A stretch of DNA of 64,000 nt. It comes from Actinoplanes teichomyceticus ATCC 31121 (GTDB lineage: Bacteria > Actinomycetota > Actinomycetes > Mycobacteriales > Micromonosporaceae). Under the pieces are notes generated by a model that was given only the letters and a program-made list of their open reading frames with translations, was not told the DNA's origin and ran no database searches. The number at the start of each line of letters is the position of its first letter. Within the stretch, counting starts at the first letter, position 1. The stretch covers positions 1,586,001 to 1,650,000 of the forward strand of contig NZ_CP023865.1 of assembly GCF_003711105.1 (NCBI RefSeq), written 5' to 3'. Made by a program: the position numbers and the translations under genes. This document shows, piece by piece, positions 8,062-18,085 of this stretch.

Positions 8062-9465
8062 TCACCCGCCGATCGAGGAGAACAGCCCGCGGATGTCGTC
8101 GAAGACACCCGTCACCGCGCAGGCCAGCGGGATCAGCGCCAGGACGGCGAGCACGTCCAGCAGGTCGGCGGCCCGGCCCAGGTAGGGCGAGGGCGGCCGG
8201 CGGCTGTAGACGACCGCGGCGCTCAGCGCGACCGCGCCGGCCAGCACCGCGCCGGCCAGCACCAGCAGGCCCGGGACGGCGCCGGCCAGGACCGCCCCGA
8301 CGCCCAGCACGGCCGACCCGGCGACCCCGGCGACCAGCAGCGGGCCGCGCTGCCGCGGCGTGGCCAGCAGCCGGGCCCGCAGCAGCAGCGCGGTCACCGC
8401 CGCCGCGATCAGCAGCGTCGCGGACGTGTCCGGGCCGGTCCAGCCGAGGTGCAGGATCGCCACGACGCTGCTGAACGCGGCGGCCAGCAGCAGGCCGGTG
8501 AGCACCTCGTCGGCGCGCACCACGGCGGCGAAGACGTCCGCGCGGCGCGGCATCGGCTCGTCCTTGAGGATCTCCTCGGCGCGGCCGGGCAGCTGCGGGA
8601 ACGGCAGCCGGCCGAGCCAGGCGGCCAGCACCGGGTAACCGGGGAGCAGGCCGATCGCCGCGGTCAGGGCGGCCCCGGCCGCGCCGTCCGGGGACACCCC
8701 GGCCAGCGCGAGCAGGGCGGCCAGCAGCCCGGTCACGGCGGTCGCGGCGCCGGCCACGAAGAGCCGGGGCAGCGCGGCCACCCCGGCGTGCCCGAGCACG
8801 CTGAGCACCAGCAGCGCCGCAGAGCCGAGCAGCAGGGCCGGGGCGCCGATGCCGAGCCGCCCGGCGCCGGACGTGCCCAACAGCCAGGCGCCGCCGAAGA
8901 ACGCGTACGGCAGGCCGGTGGCGGCGACCACCGCGCCGGCGCCCGCGTCGGCGAACGCCCGGGACAGCAGGATGCCGGCCACCGCCAGGGCGAGGGCCAC
9001 GGCCAGCGCGACGGCCGCCGCGACGCCCCGGGCCGGGCCGCCGAGCACCAGTCCGGACAGGCCGGTCAGCAGCGCGGTGGCGAAGACGGCCAGGCCGCCG
9101 CGGCGGGTCGCGGCCGGGCCCCAGGACCGCCCGGCGCGCCGGGCGCCGCTGGCGATCACCTCGACCACGTCGTCGTACGCCGGCTCGGGCCAGTCCTCCC
9201 GGGCCGGTTTCAGGTGCAGCAGTTCCCCGTCCCGCACGCCCTGGGCGGCCAGGTTCCGATGCGGCTCCAGCGCGGCCCCGGTGGCCCGGCGCAGCACCCA
9301 GCCGCCCTGGTGCCCGGCCGGCTCGCCGAGCGCCCCCTCGGCGTGCCGCAGCAGGTGCGGCAGCAGCTCGCCGACCAGCATGTTGTCCGGCAGGGCCAGG
9401 TCCAGCCGGCGGGTCGGGGCGGCGATGGTCACGCGGGCCAGGCTGGAGCCACCCGGTGTGGTCAC
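8062..9465 (-). CDS. eccD: Type VII secretion integral membrane protein EccD
   Basis: 467 residues. The N-terminal 90 or so form the ubiquitin-like cytoplasmic domain (VTIAAPTRRLDLALP, MLVGELLPHLLR), followed by about eleven membrane helices, the architecture of EccD, the main membrane-forming subunit of the ESX pore. The GTG at 9463-9465 has GGAGGTGATCAC directly upstream and is preferred to an in-frame ATG at 9501. It is transcribed away from eccC, leaving a shared promoter region of about 160 bp. Confidence 0.94.
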   Translation of the reverse strand: MTTPGGSSLARVTIAAPTRRLDLALPDNMLVGELLPHLLRHAEGALGEPAGHQGGWVLRRATGAALEPHRNLAAQGVRDGELLHLKPAREDWPEPAYDDVVEVIASGARRAGRSWGPAATRRGGLAVFATALLTGLSGLVLGGPARGVAAAVALAVALALAVAGILLSRAFADAGAGAVVAATGLPYAFFGGAWLLGTSGAGRLGIGAPALLLGSAALLVLSVLGHAGVAALPRLFVAGAATAVTGLLAALLALAGVSPDGAAGAALTAAIGLLPGYPVLAAWLGRLPFPQLPGRAEEILKDEPMPRRADVFAAVVRADEVLTGLLLAAAFSSVVAILHLGWTGPDTSATLLIAAAVTALLLRARLLATPRQRGPLLVAGVAGSAVLGVGAVLAGAVPGLLVLAGAVLAGAVALSAAVVYSRRPPSPYLGRAADLLDVLAVLALIPLACAVTGVFDDIRGLFSSIGG

Positions 9466-9626
9466 GTGATCACCTCCAGTGGTGGGCGCTGCGCCACACA
9501 ACCTAGCAGGCTCCGCCGTACCGGATCGGCCTTTGTCGATCGCGGGGTTGCCGGGCCGGGCCGTGCCCTGCTTCGCTTGCGGGAGGAGCCTTGCGCCTGA
9601 GCGCCGATCCTGGGGGAGAGCCCAGC

Positions 9627-12600
9627 GTGACCGTGACCATCGTCAAGCGGCCTCCGCGCCGGCCCGCGCCCGCGATGCCCTCCGGTGAGGTGCTGCTCGA
9701 CCCGCCGCCGGAGATCCCGCCGCCGGCCGGCAAGGGCTGGACCCGGATGCTCATGGCGTTGCCGATGGGCGCCGGCGCGGCGGCGATGGGCCTGATGATG
9801 GGCGTGCAGCGGGGCGGCCCGCTGACCTATGTGGCCGGAGCGATGTACGGCGTCTCCGTCCTCGGCATGATCGCGATGATGGCGACCAGCACCTCCGGGC
9901 CGGGCCGGCGCGAGATGATCGAGTCCCGCCGGCGGTACCTGCGGCACCTCGCCCAGCTGCGCGCCCAGTTGCGGGACACCATCCGGCAGCAGCGCGAGGC
10001 GCTGTACTACCGCAACCCCGACCCGGGCACCCTGTGGACGTTCGCCGACAGCGGCCGGCTGTGGGAGCGACGCCGCCACGACGCCGACTTCACCGTGGTC
10101 CGCATCGCGGTCGGGGGCCAGGAGGTGGCGACCCGGCTGATCCCGCCGCAGACCCGCCCGGTCGACGAACTGGAGCCGCTGTGCGCGATGGCGCTGCGCA
10201 GGTTCGTCAGCACCTACTCGGTGGTGCCGGACCTGCCGGTCTCCGTCGCGCTGCGCGACTTCTCGCGCGTCTACCTGCGCGGCGCCGACGCCGCGCGGCA
10301 CGACCTCTGCCGGGCGCTGGTCGCCCAACTCGTCACCTTCCACGCCCCCGACGACCTGCGGCTGGGCATCTGCGTGCCGGATCATCTGCGGGCCGGCTGG
10401 GAGTGGGCCAAGTGGCTGCCGCACGCCCAGCACCCGGACAAGACCGACGCGGTCGGCCCGGTGCGGCTGGTCGCGCCGAGCGTGCCCGCACTCGAGGCGA
10501 TGCTCGACGACGTGCTGGTCAACCGTCCGCGGTTCGACCCGGCCGGCCCGGCGCCGGGCGGCCCGCACCTGGTCGTGATCATCGACGGCGGCGCGACGGC
10601 CGGCTCCGACCACCTGATGACCGAGGGTGGGGTCGCCGGCGTCACCGTCCTGGACCTGTCCGCCCCGCCGCCCCGGCTGCTCGACGACAGCTCGGTGGTC
10701 CTTGAGATCGCCGCCGACGGCACGGTCACCGGCGCCACCATGGACGGCGCCACCCCGGTGGGCCGGGCCGACGCGCTCGGCGCGGCACAGATCGAGGTGC
10801 TGGCCCGGGAGCTGGCGCCGCTGCGGCTGTCCGCCGCGACGTACGGCGAGCAGCCCGCCATCGCGGCGGACATGGGACTGACCGAGCTGCTCGCGCAGGA
10901 CGATCCGTACCGGGTGGACCTGGCGACGCTGTGGGCCGGCCGGCCCAACCGGGACCGGCTGCGGGTGCCGATCGGCATCGGGGCCGACGGCCGGCCGGTC
11001 GAGCTGGACCTCAAGGAGTCGGCGCAGGACGGCATGGGCCCGCACGGGCTGCTGATCGGCGCCACCGGCTCCGGCAAGTCGGAGCTGCTGCGCACCCTGG
11101 TGGTGGCGCTGGCGCTGACCCACCACCCGGAGATCCTCAACTTCGTGCTGGTCGACTACAAGGGCGGCGCCACGTTCGCCTCGCTGGACCGGCTGCCGCA
11201 CACCGCCGCGATGATCACCAACCTGCAGGACGAGCAGCCGCTGGTCGACCGGATGCTCGGCGCCATCCAGGGCGAGCTGACCCGGCGGCAGGAGCTGCTG
11301 CGCAAGGCCGGCAACTACGCCTCGCAGCGCGACTACGAGCGGGCCCGGGCCGCCGGGGTGCCGCTGGCCCCGCTGCCCAGCCTGGTCCTGATCGTCGACG
11401 AGTTCTCCGAGCTGCTCGCCGACCGGCCGGACTTCATCGACATGTTCGTCCAGATCGGACGCGTCGGCCGGTCGCTCGGCATCCACCTGCTGCTCGCCTC
11501 GCAGAAGCTGGAGGAGGGGCGGCTGCGCGGGCTGGAGTCGCACCTGTCGTACCGGATCGGCCTGCGCACCTTCTCCTCGATGGAGAGCCGGGCGGTGCTC
11601 GGCGTGCCGGACGCGTACGAGCTGCCGCACCACCCGGGGCACGGCTACCTGCGGGCCGGCACCGACGGGCTGGTCCGGTTCAAGGCCGCCTACGTGTCCG
11701 GGGCGGTGCGCCGCGAGGGCGCCGTCGCGGCCGGCGGCACCGCGGCGGGCAGCCCGATCCACGACTTCAGCACGTACTGGGCGGCGCCCGCGCCGGACGA
11801 GCGGCCGGAGCCGGTGGAGACCGGCCGGGACGCCGCGGAGCCGGTCCGGGGCGACACCCTGATGGACGTCCTGGCCCGGCAGATGGAGGGCCGCGGCGCC
11901 CCGGCGCACGAGGTCTGGCTGCCGCCGCTGGACCGGGCGCCCACCCTCGGCCAGATGCTGCCACCGGTGATCTCGATGCCGGACCGCGGCCTGACGGTCG
12001 ACGCGGTCGAGCGGTTCGGCGCCCTGCACGCCCTGGCCGGGATCGTCGACAAGCCGTTCGACCAGCGCCGCGATCCGCTGTGGCTGGACCTCTCCGGGGC
12101 GGCCGGCAACCTGCTCGTGGTCGGCGGCGCCCAGTCCGGCAAGTCGAACCTGCTGCGCACCCTGATCGCCGGCCTCGCGCTCACCCACACCCCGCGCGAG
12201 GCGCAGTTCTACGTCCTCGACTTCGGTGGCGGCCCGCTCGGCGCGCTCACCGACCTGCCGCACGTCGGCGGCGTGGCGACCCGGCGGGACACCGACCGGG
12301 TCCGGCGCACCATCGCCGAGGTGCACGGAGTGATGCGCGGGCGGGAGGATCTGTTCGCCCGGCGCAACGTGGAGGGCATGGCGGCGTACCGGCGCTCGCG
12401 GGCGCAGGGCGGGTGGGCCGAGGACCCGTTCGGCGACGTGTTCCTGGTCATCGACGGCTGGTCGACGCTGCGGTCCGACTTCGAGGACCTCGAGCCGACC
12501 GTGCACGAGCTGGCCAACCGGGGACTGGGCTTCGGCGTCCACGTGATCGCCGCCGCGAGCCGCTGGATGGACGTGCGGCCGCAGATCCGCGACGTCTTCG

Positions 12601-13583
12601 GCACCCGGGTCGAGCTGCGCCTCGGCGAACCCGCCGACTCGCTGATCAACCGGCGGGAGGCGGTGAACGTACCGGAGCGGTCGCCCGGCCGCGGCCTCAC
12701 CCCGGACGGGCACCACTTCCTCGCCGCGCTGCCCCGCATCGACCGGGAGCAGCGCACCGACGACCTCGCCGAGGCGGTCGCCGAGCTGGTCAAGCAGGCC
12801 ACCGAGCAGTGGGGCGGGCCGAGCGCGCCCCGGGTCCGGCTGCTGCCGCCGGAGCTGCCGTTCGAGGCGCTGCCGCCGGCCCGCGGGGCCCTGGTCCCGA
12901 TCGGCATCGCCGAGGCCGACCTGCAGCCGGTCTGGCTGGACTTCGACGCCGAGCCGCACGCCCTGCTCCTCGGCGACATCGAGAGTGGCAAGAGCTCGTT
13001 CCTGCGCGGCCTGGCCAGGTCGATCGTGGCCGGCAACACCCCGGCCCAGGCCCGGGTCCTCCTCGTCGACCTGCGCCGCAGCCTGCTCGGGTGCGTCCCG
13101 GCCGGGAACACCATCGGCTACGGTACGTCGCACCAGGTCACCGCGGAGCTGATCGGCCAGGTGGCGGTGGCCATGCGGGAGCGGCTGCCCGGCCCGGACG
13201 TCACCCCGGAGATGCTCGACAACCGCAGCTGGTGGACCGGCCCGCACCTGTACGTCCTGGTCGACGACTACGACCTGGTCGCCGCCGCGGCGCAGAACCC
13301 GCTGCTGCCGCTGCTGGAGTTCCTGCCGCAGGCCCGCGACATCGGCCTGCACCTGGTGCTCACCCGCCGGATCGGGGGCGCGGCGCGGGCCATGTTCGAC
13401 CCGCTCATCGGCCGGATCCGGGAGCTCGCCGCACCGGGCATCATGATGTCCGGCCCGCGCGAGGAGGGTCCGTTGTTCGGCACGATCAAGCCGCAGACGC
13501 TGCCACCCGGCCGCGCCTGGATGATCACCCGCCGGCAGGGCGCGCGGCTGGTGCAGCTGGCCTGGACCCCACCGGCCCGCTGA
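9627..13583 (+). CDS. eccC: Type VII secretion ATPase EccC (fused EccCa-EccCb)
   Basis: A 1318-residue motor of the ESX system. Two membrane helices at about residues 30-85 are followed by three FtsK/SpoIIIE-type ATPase domains. Walker A motifs are GATGSGKSE (about 478), GGAQSGKSN (about 833) and GDIESGKSS (about 1116), with matching Walker B strands LVLIVDEFSEL, FLVIDGW and YVLVDDYDL. All three P-loops keep Gly-Lys-Ser. Many ESX loci split EccCa and EccCb; here they are one chain, as in ESX-5. I chose the GTG at 9627 because GGGGGAGAG lies just upstream; a TTG at 9591 has no site. Confidence 0.96.
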   Translation: MTVTIVKRPPRRPAPAMPSGEVLLDPPPEIPPPAGKGWTRMLMALPMGAGAAAMGLMMGVQRGGPLTYVAGAMYGVSVLGMIAMMATSTSGPGRREMIESRRRYLRHLAQLRAQLRDTIRQQREALYYRNPDPGTLWTFADSGRLWERRRHDADFTVVRIAVGGQEVATRLIPPQTRPVDELEPLCAMALRRFVSTYSVVPDLPVSVALRDFSRVYLRGADAARHDLCRALVAQLVTFHAPDDLRLGICVPDHLRAGWEWAKWLPHAQHPDKTDAVGPVRLVAPSVPALEAMLDDVLVNRPRFDPAGPAPGGPHLVVIIDGGATAGSDHLMTEGGVAGVTVLDLSAPPPRLLDDSSVVLEIAADGTVTGATMDGATPVGRADALGAAQIEVLARELAPLRLSAATYGEQPAIAADMGLTELLAQDDPYRVDLATLWAGRPNRDRLRVPIGIGADGRPVELDLKESAQDGMGPHGLLIGATGSGKSELLRTLVVALALTHHPEILNFVLVDYKGGATFASLDRLPHTAAMITNLQDEQPLVDRMLGAIQGELTRRQELLRKAGNYASQRDYERARAAGVPLAPLPSLVLIVDEFSELLADRPDFIDMFVQIGRVGRSLGIHLLLASQKLEEGRLRGLESHLSYRIGLRTFSSMESRAVLGVPDAYELPHHPGHGYLRAGTDGLVRFKAAYVSGAVRREGAVAAGGTAAGSPIHDFSTYWAAPAPDERPEPVETGRDAAEPVRGDTLMDVLARQMEGRGAPAHEVWLPPLDRAPTLGQMLPPVISMPDRGLTVDAVERFGALHALAGIVDKPFDQRRDPLWLDLSGAAGNLLVVGGAQSGKSNLLRTLIAGLALTHTPREAQFYVLDFGGGPLGALTDLPHVGGVATRRDTDRVRRTIAEVHGVMRGREDLFARRNVEGMAAYRRSRAQGGWAEDPFGDVFLVIDGWSTLRSDFEDLEPTVHELANRGLGFGVHVIAAASRWMDVRPQIRDVFGTRVELRLGEPADSLINRREAVNVPERSPGRGLTPDGHHFLAALPRIDREQRTDDLAEAVAELVKQATEQWGGPSAPRVRLLPPELPFEALPPARGALVPIGIAEADLQPVWLDFDAEPHALLLGDIESGKSSFLRGLARSIVAGNTPAQARVLLVDLRRSLLGCVPAGNTIGYGTSHQVTAELIGQVAVAMRERLPGPDVTPEMLDNRSWWTGPHLYVLVDDYDLVAAAAQNPLLPLLEFLPQARDIGLHLVLTRRIGGAARAMFDPLIGRIRELAAPGIMMSGPREEGPLFGTIKPQTLPPGRAWMITRRQGARLVQLAWTPPAR

Positions 13584-13633
13584 CGGCGAGCCACGTCGCT
13601 CGGCGTGGCCGTGCCGCCCGGCCGCCGCCCACG

Positions 13634-13691
13634 GTCCGAAGCGGACGGTGACAGGCAGTGCTCATCGGTCGCGTATCGGACCGAAGTGGAC
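13634..13691 (+). promoter_or_regulatory. Paired imperfect palindromes upstream of the M4 protease gene
   Basis: GTCCGAAGCGGAC at 13634-13646 is a perfect 5-bp inverted repeat around AAG. GACCGAAGTGGAC at 13679-13691 is a near copy 45 bp later. Two related palindromes ahead of a gene suggest an operator pair; no regulator is identified. Confidence 0.3.
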
Positions 13692-13796
13692 AGCCGCGAA
13701 TCGTGTGCGGCGCCGACCCGATGGAGACGCACCCGCGTCGATGGCGTCGATCCTGTATCGTTCCGCCGTCATCGATCCAATCGGGGGAGTTCGAGC

Positions 13797-16700
13797 ATGA
13801 CGACGCGGCAACGCCGTGCCCTGATCGCGCTCGCCGCCGCGCTGGCCCTGGCCGGTGGCGGCGTCGCGATCGCGAAAGCCGACGGGAGCGCCACCGGGCA
13901 GCTGCCCCAGGCGCAGCCGGCCGTGACCGGCTCGCTGCCCGGGACCCGGCCGACATCGCCGGCGGCGGCGCGGACGGCCGTGCCGAAACCGTCGGTCACC
14001 CGGTCCCAGGCGATCGCCGGCGCACGAGCCGAGGCGCGCCGCAACGCCACCGCGATCAAATCCGCGTCGACCGAGAAGTACCAGGCGGTGGACACCGTGG
14101 TGGACCCGGGCGGGGAGCGGCACGTCCGGTTCCATCGCACCCACCGCGGGCTGCCCGTGCTCGGCGGCGACTTCGTGGTGCACACCGACGCGTCCGGCCG
14201 GTTCAGCGGCGCGACCCTGACCCAGCAGCGGGTGATCGACGTACCGAGGACCGCGAAGGTCAGCCGGGAGCGGGCGATCGAGGCGGCCGGGCTGCGGGGC
14301 CGGGCACAGACGCGGCGGATCGTCGACGCCCTCGACGGCGAGCCCGCGCTCGCCTGGGAGGTCACCGGCGGCACGAAGGTGGTGATCGTCGACGCGATGA
14401 CCGGGAGGATCCGCCTGTCCTACGACACCGTCCACACCGGCGAGCAGGGCACCGGACACGGGCTCCACGTCGGCGACGTCGAGCTGAGCACCACCCGGCG
14501 GCAGGACGGCAGCTACACGCTGGTCGACCCGGAGCACGGCGGCAACACCGTCAGCGATGCCCTGAACACGTACCACGGTTCCGCGCTCTGGCGATCCGCC
14601 GAGTTCTCCGACGCGGACAACGTGTGGGGTGACGGCACCCGCGCCGATCGGGCCACGGTCGCCGTCGACGTGCTCTACGGCATGGCCCGGACGTGGGACT
14701 ACCTGCGGGACACCTTCGGCCGTACGGGCCTGTTCGGCGACCGCGCCGGCGTGACCGCCTACGTGCACCACGACGTGGACGAGAACAACGCGTCGTGGAG
14801 CAGCACCTGCAAGTGCATGACGTTCGGCGACGGTGGCGGGGACAACCGTGCGCCGTACACGACGCTCGACGTGGTCGGCCACGAGATGGCCCACGGCCTC
14901 ACCGACGCCACCGCCGACCTGATCTACCGGGGGGAGTCCGGCGGCCTGAACGAGGCCAGCAGCGACATCTTCGGGACGCTGGTCGAGTTCCACGTCGACA
15001 GCCCGGTCGACACGCCGGACTACACGGTCAGCGAGAAGACCCGGCTCGACGGTACGCCGTCGCGGTGGATGGACGAGCCGAGCAAGGACGGCAAGTCGCT
15101 GTCCTGCTGGACCCCGACGGCCAAGGACCTGGACGTGCACCACTCGTCCGGCATCGGCAACAAGTTCTTCTACAACCTGGCCGTGGGCAGCGGCGCCTCC
15201 CGCTGGGGCGACAGCAGACCGTGCGGTGACGCCCCGCCGGTGACCGGCCTCGGCAACGACCGGGCGGCGCAGATCTGGTACCGCGCGCTCAGCCTCTACA
15301 TGGTGTCGAACACCAACTACGCCGGGGCCCGGGAGGCGACCCTGCGGGCCGCCGCCGACCTCTACGGCGCCGGCAGCACCGAGCAGCGCACCGTGGACGC
15401 CGCCTGGCTGGCCGCCGGGGTGAGCTCGGCACAGGTTCCGAACGGCGCGCCGGTGATGGCCCCTCTCCCGGACCGCGTCGTCGTCCCGAAGGTCGGCGAG
15501 CCGGTGCGCCTGCAGGTCAGTGCCCGCGACCCGCAGCAACAGGAGCTCACCTTCAGCGCCACCGGCCTGCCGCCGGGCGTGTCGATCGACGCGCACGGCC
15601 TGATCACCGGGGCGCCCACCACCAGGGCCTACTACACCAGCACCATCACCGCCACCGACCCGGACGGCAACAGCGACAGCAAGGAGACGAGGTGGGTGGT
15701 CAAGGGCCCGGTGACCCTGCGCTCGGCCACCCCACAACTGACCGAGACGCTCGGCCCGGTGGCCAGGCTGACCTTCCAGGCCACCTTCGCCGACACGCCG
15801 GATCACTGGGCGGACAAGTTCCAGCCGCTCAACGTGACCACCGCCGGCGTGCCCGACGGCATGCTGCTGACGGTGGAGATGGCGGACCTGGGCGTCTACC
15901 GCGTACACCTCTCCGGGAGAGTCACCGCCGTCGGGTCGGGAACCGCGGTGCTGACCGCCACCGACCCGGACGGGAACCAGGCGACGGCCTCGATCCCGTG
16001 GCGGGTCCTCCCGGCGGAGAAGCCGGACGCGGTGTACAACGTGACCGTCACCGGCCGTGCCGACGGCACCGCGCTGCTGACCTGGGAGCGGCCCAACTGG
16101 GACCCGTACAAGTACTTCACTGACGGCTTCGTCGTCCGGGTCTCGCCCGGCACCGAGACGAAGGTCCACTTCAACGACCGGTCGCGGACCCTGACCGGCC
16201 TGGACCCCCGGAAGGCCTACACCATCGGGGTCCGCCCGACCAGCGAAGCCGGCGACGGCCCGGAGACCACGGTCCAGCTGCGTCCGGCCGGTCTCCCGAT
16301 CACCCGGTCACCGGCCGCGGTCACGCACGGGCAGCCGGTCGCGCTCAGCGGCCGGGTCGTCGGCGGCCGGGCCCCGGCCACCGGCTTCGCGGTCACGCTG
16401 GAACGGCGGGCCGCCGGCACCGGCGCGTGGACCCGGGTCGCCACGTTGCGGACCGACTCGCTCGGATCCTGGCGGACGACGGTCCGGCCCACGGCCACCA
16501 GCGCCTACCGGGTCCGGCTCGCCGACGCCATGGGCCTGTGGCCGGCCACCTCGGCGGCGCCGTGGGCCACGGTCCGCTATGCCGTCTCGGCCAAAGCCAG
16601 CAGCGCCAAGCCCAAGGCCGGCAAGAAGATCACGATCAGCGGCTCGGTCCGACCGGCCCGGGCCGGCGCGAAGGTCACCCTCCAGCGCGCCGTCGGCGGC

Positions 16701-16859
16701 CGCTGGGTCACCCTGAACAACACCACGACCTCCGCCGGCGGCGGGTACTCGGTCAAACGCGCCTTCAGCCGCGGCACCTGGAAACTGCGGGTGGTCGTCG
16801 CCGGCGGCACCGCCAACGCCACCGGCACCAGCTCCACCCTCACCGTGAAGGTCTCCTGA
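13797..16859 (+). CDS. Secreted thermolysin-like (M4) metalloprotease with C-terminal Ig/FN3 domains
   Basis: 1020 residues: signal peptide (1-30), FTP/PepSY-type propeptide (about 60-215), M4 catalytic domain (about 225-545), then Ig-like/cadherin-like modules, an FN3-like domain (TWERPNWDPYKYFTDGF) and a C-terminal beta-rich domain. H362-E363-MA-H366 and E386 (GGLNEASSD) form the zinc site, and VHHSSGIGNKFFYNLA supplies the second catalytic His. The propeptide implies self-activation outside the cell. GGGGGAG precedes the ATG at 13797. It lies between eccC and the eccE operon, so it may be a passenger or may belong to the secretion system. The signal peptide points to Sec export rather than ESX export. 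Confidence 0.92.
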   Translation: MTTRQRRALIALAAALALAGGGVAIAKADGSATGQLPQAQPAVTGSLPGTRPTSPAAARTAVPKPSVTRSQAIAGARAEARRNATAIKSASTEKYQAVDTVVDPGGERHVRFHRTHRGLPVLGGDFVVHTDASGRFSGATLTQQRVIDVPRTAKVSRERAIEAAGLRGRAQTRRIVDALDGEPALAWEVTGGTKVVIVDAMTGRIRLSYDTVHTGEQGTGHGLHVGDVELSTTRRQDGSYTLVDPEHGGNTVSDALNTYHGSALWRSAEFSDADNVWGDGTRADRATVAVDVLYGMARTWDYLRDTFGRTGLFGDRAGVTAYVHHDVDENNASWSSTCKCMTFGDGGGDNRAPYTTLDVVGHEMAHGLTDATADLIYRGESGGLNEASSDIFGTLVEFHVDSPVDTPDYTVSEKTRLDGTPSRWMDEPSKDGKSLSCWTPTAKDLDVHHSSGIGNKFFYNLAVGSGASRWGDSRPCGDAPPVTGLGNDRAAQIWYRALSLYMVSNTNYAGAREATLRAAADLYGAGSTEQRTVDAAWLAAGVSSAQVPNGAPVMAPLPDRVVVPKVGEPVRLQVSARDPQQQELTFSATGLPPGVSIDAHGLITGAPTTRAYYTSTITATDPDGNSDSKETRWVVKGPVTLRSATPQLTETLGPVARLTFQATFADTPDHWADKFQPLNVTTAGVPDGMLLTVEMADLGVYRVHLSGRVTAVGSGTAVLTATDPDGNQATASIPWRVLPAEKPDAVYNVTVTGRADGTALLTWERPNWDPYKYFTDGFVVRVSPGTETKVHFNDRSRTLTGLDPRKAYTIGVRPTSEAGDGPETTVQLRPAGLPITRSPAAVTHGQPVALSGRVVGGRAPATGFAVTLERRAAGTGAWTRVATLRTDSLGSWRTTVRPTATSAYRVRLADAMGLWPATSAAPWATVRYAVSAKASSAKPKAGKKITISGSVRPARAGAKVTLQRAVGGRWVTLNNTTTSAGGGYSVKRAFSRGTWKLRVVVAGGTANATGTSSTLTVKVS

Positions 16860-16960
16860 CCCGGCGGGGTGCGGGGCGTCCGGCCGCCCGGATCGTCTCG
16901 CACCCCCGACCGCGAGGCGGGCCGCCGTGACCGGTCAGCCGATGGCGGTCCCTCGTGCCG

Positions 16961-17134
16961 GTGCCGTGTCGGCTGTGCCGGTGCCGTGTCGGCTGTGCCG
17001 GTGCCGTGTCGGCTGTGCCGGTGCCGTGTCGGCTGTGCCGGTGCCGTGTCGGCTGTGCCGGTACCGCGCGGCTCTGCCGGTACCGCGCGGCTCTGCCGGT
17101 ACCGCGCGGCTCTGCCGGTACCGCGTCGGCGCGG
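16961..17134 (+). repeat. Two-family tandem repeat (5 x 20 bp, then 3 x 19 bp)
   Basis: Five exact copies of GTGCCGTGTCGGCTGTGCCG (16961-17060) run into three exact copies of GTACCGCGCGGCTCTGCCG (17061-17117) and a partial fourth. The two units are clearly related. The array fills the gap between the convergent M4 protease and the 310-residue gene and ends 19 nt before the latter's stop codon. Exact copies imply recent expansion. Confidence 0.92.
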
Positions 17135-17152
17135 ATCCGGAGAGGACCGGTA

Positions 17153-18085
17153 TCAGCGCCGGGGGAGGCCGATGGAATGCCGTTCGGTCGCTGTCTGCGC
17201 GAGGGAGACGTACCGGTCGGCGCCCGCGCCGATCACCGCCAGAACGTCGTCCGCCATGGACTGCAGGAGCTGGCCGCTGTGCGGGGGCAGCCGCAGCGCC
17301 GACGTGGCCAGCGCCGCCTCGTCCCCGCCGAGCCGTTGCAGCACGGCCAGCTGGGCGTCGCACAGCGCGGCCACCCCCGGCCGGTCCAGTCGGCGCAGAA
17401 TGGTGAGCTGGGCAGCCCACGGGCCCGGCGGTGGGGTGGTGGCCGGGCCGGTCATGCCCAGGTCGTACACGGTCAGGGCGGGCGTCTGCGGGGACCCGGC
17501 CGGCGCCGCGCCCGGATCGCCGCGGTGCACGGTGAGCCGGTTGTACTGGCCGGTGGCGTGTTCGCCGAAACCGGCCCAGGCCCGCGGCTCGGTGGTCACC
17601 ACGACCACCCGGGTGCCCAGCGCGAACGCCCGGAAGATCAGCAGTTGAGCCGCCCACACGCCGCCGACCAGGGCGATCCGTACCGGCTCCGGCGCGAACA
17701 GCCGCAGCGGCACCGGGACGTGTTCCCGGTCGCGGCCCAGCACCAGTCCGGCCCCGGCGGGCGGGGCCACGGTCACCCGGCGCAGCGCCCGCCGCGCGAC
17801 CGTGTGCCAGCCGATGTGCAGCGGCGAGGTCCGCCCGGACGGCCCGGTGCGCGCCAGGTCGTCGCCGGGCGGCTCGCCCGGCGTGACCGGCGCCCGGCCG
17901 TGCGGTGCGGTCGGTGGCGCCGGTGGAGATGGTGGCTGCTCGGGGAACAGGTCCTGCTCGGCCGGTGGGAATCCGGTCGGGGCGGCGGGCCGGAACCCCG
18001 AGTCCCGCGTCGGTGCGGGCTGCGCCTGCGCGGCGTTCCCCGCACCCTGTCGCGGCGGGTGCGGCCGCCGGCCCGGATCGCTCAT
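17153..18085 (-). CDS. ESX-associated protein of unknown function
   Basis: 310 residues. The first 90 or so are Pro-rich and disordered. The rest is a globular alpha/beta domain with alternating strands (RIALVGGVWAAQLLIFRAFALGTRVVVVTTEP) and a helical C-terminus. There is no signal peptide or clear membrane helix. The ATG overlaps the eccE stop codon (ATGA), so it is translationally coupled to eccE and probably works with the ESX complex, on the cytoplasmic side. The strand-loop-helix pattern has a nucleotide-binding look but no Walker motif. I do not recognise a named family. Confidence 0.75.
   Translation of the reverse strand: MSDPGRRPHPPRQGAGNAAQAQPAPTRDSGFRPAAPTGFPPAEQDLFPEQPPSPPAPPTAPHGRAPVTPGEPPGDDLARTGPSGRTSPLHIGWHTVARRALRRVTVAPPAGAGLVLGRDREHVPVPLRLFAPEPVRIALVGGVWAAQLLIFRAFALGTRVVVVTTEPRAWAGFGEHATGQYNRLTVHRGDPGAAPAGSPQTPALTVYDLGMTGPATTPPPGPWAAQLTILRRLDRPGVAALCDAQLAVLQRLGGDEAALATSALRLPPHSGQLLQSMADDVLAVIGAGADRYVSLAQTATERHSIGLPRR

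Noticed and set aside
9462..13352. 1296-codon open frame on the minus strand opposite eccC
   Set aside because: It is the antisense shadow of a high-GC gene. The plus frame has three intact ATPase domains; the minus frame is Arg/Gln/Val-rich with no family resemblance.
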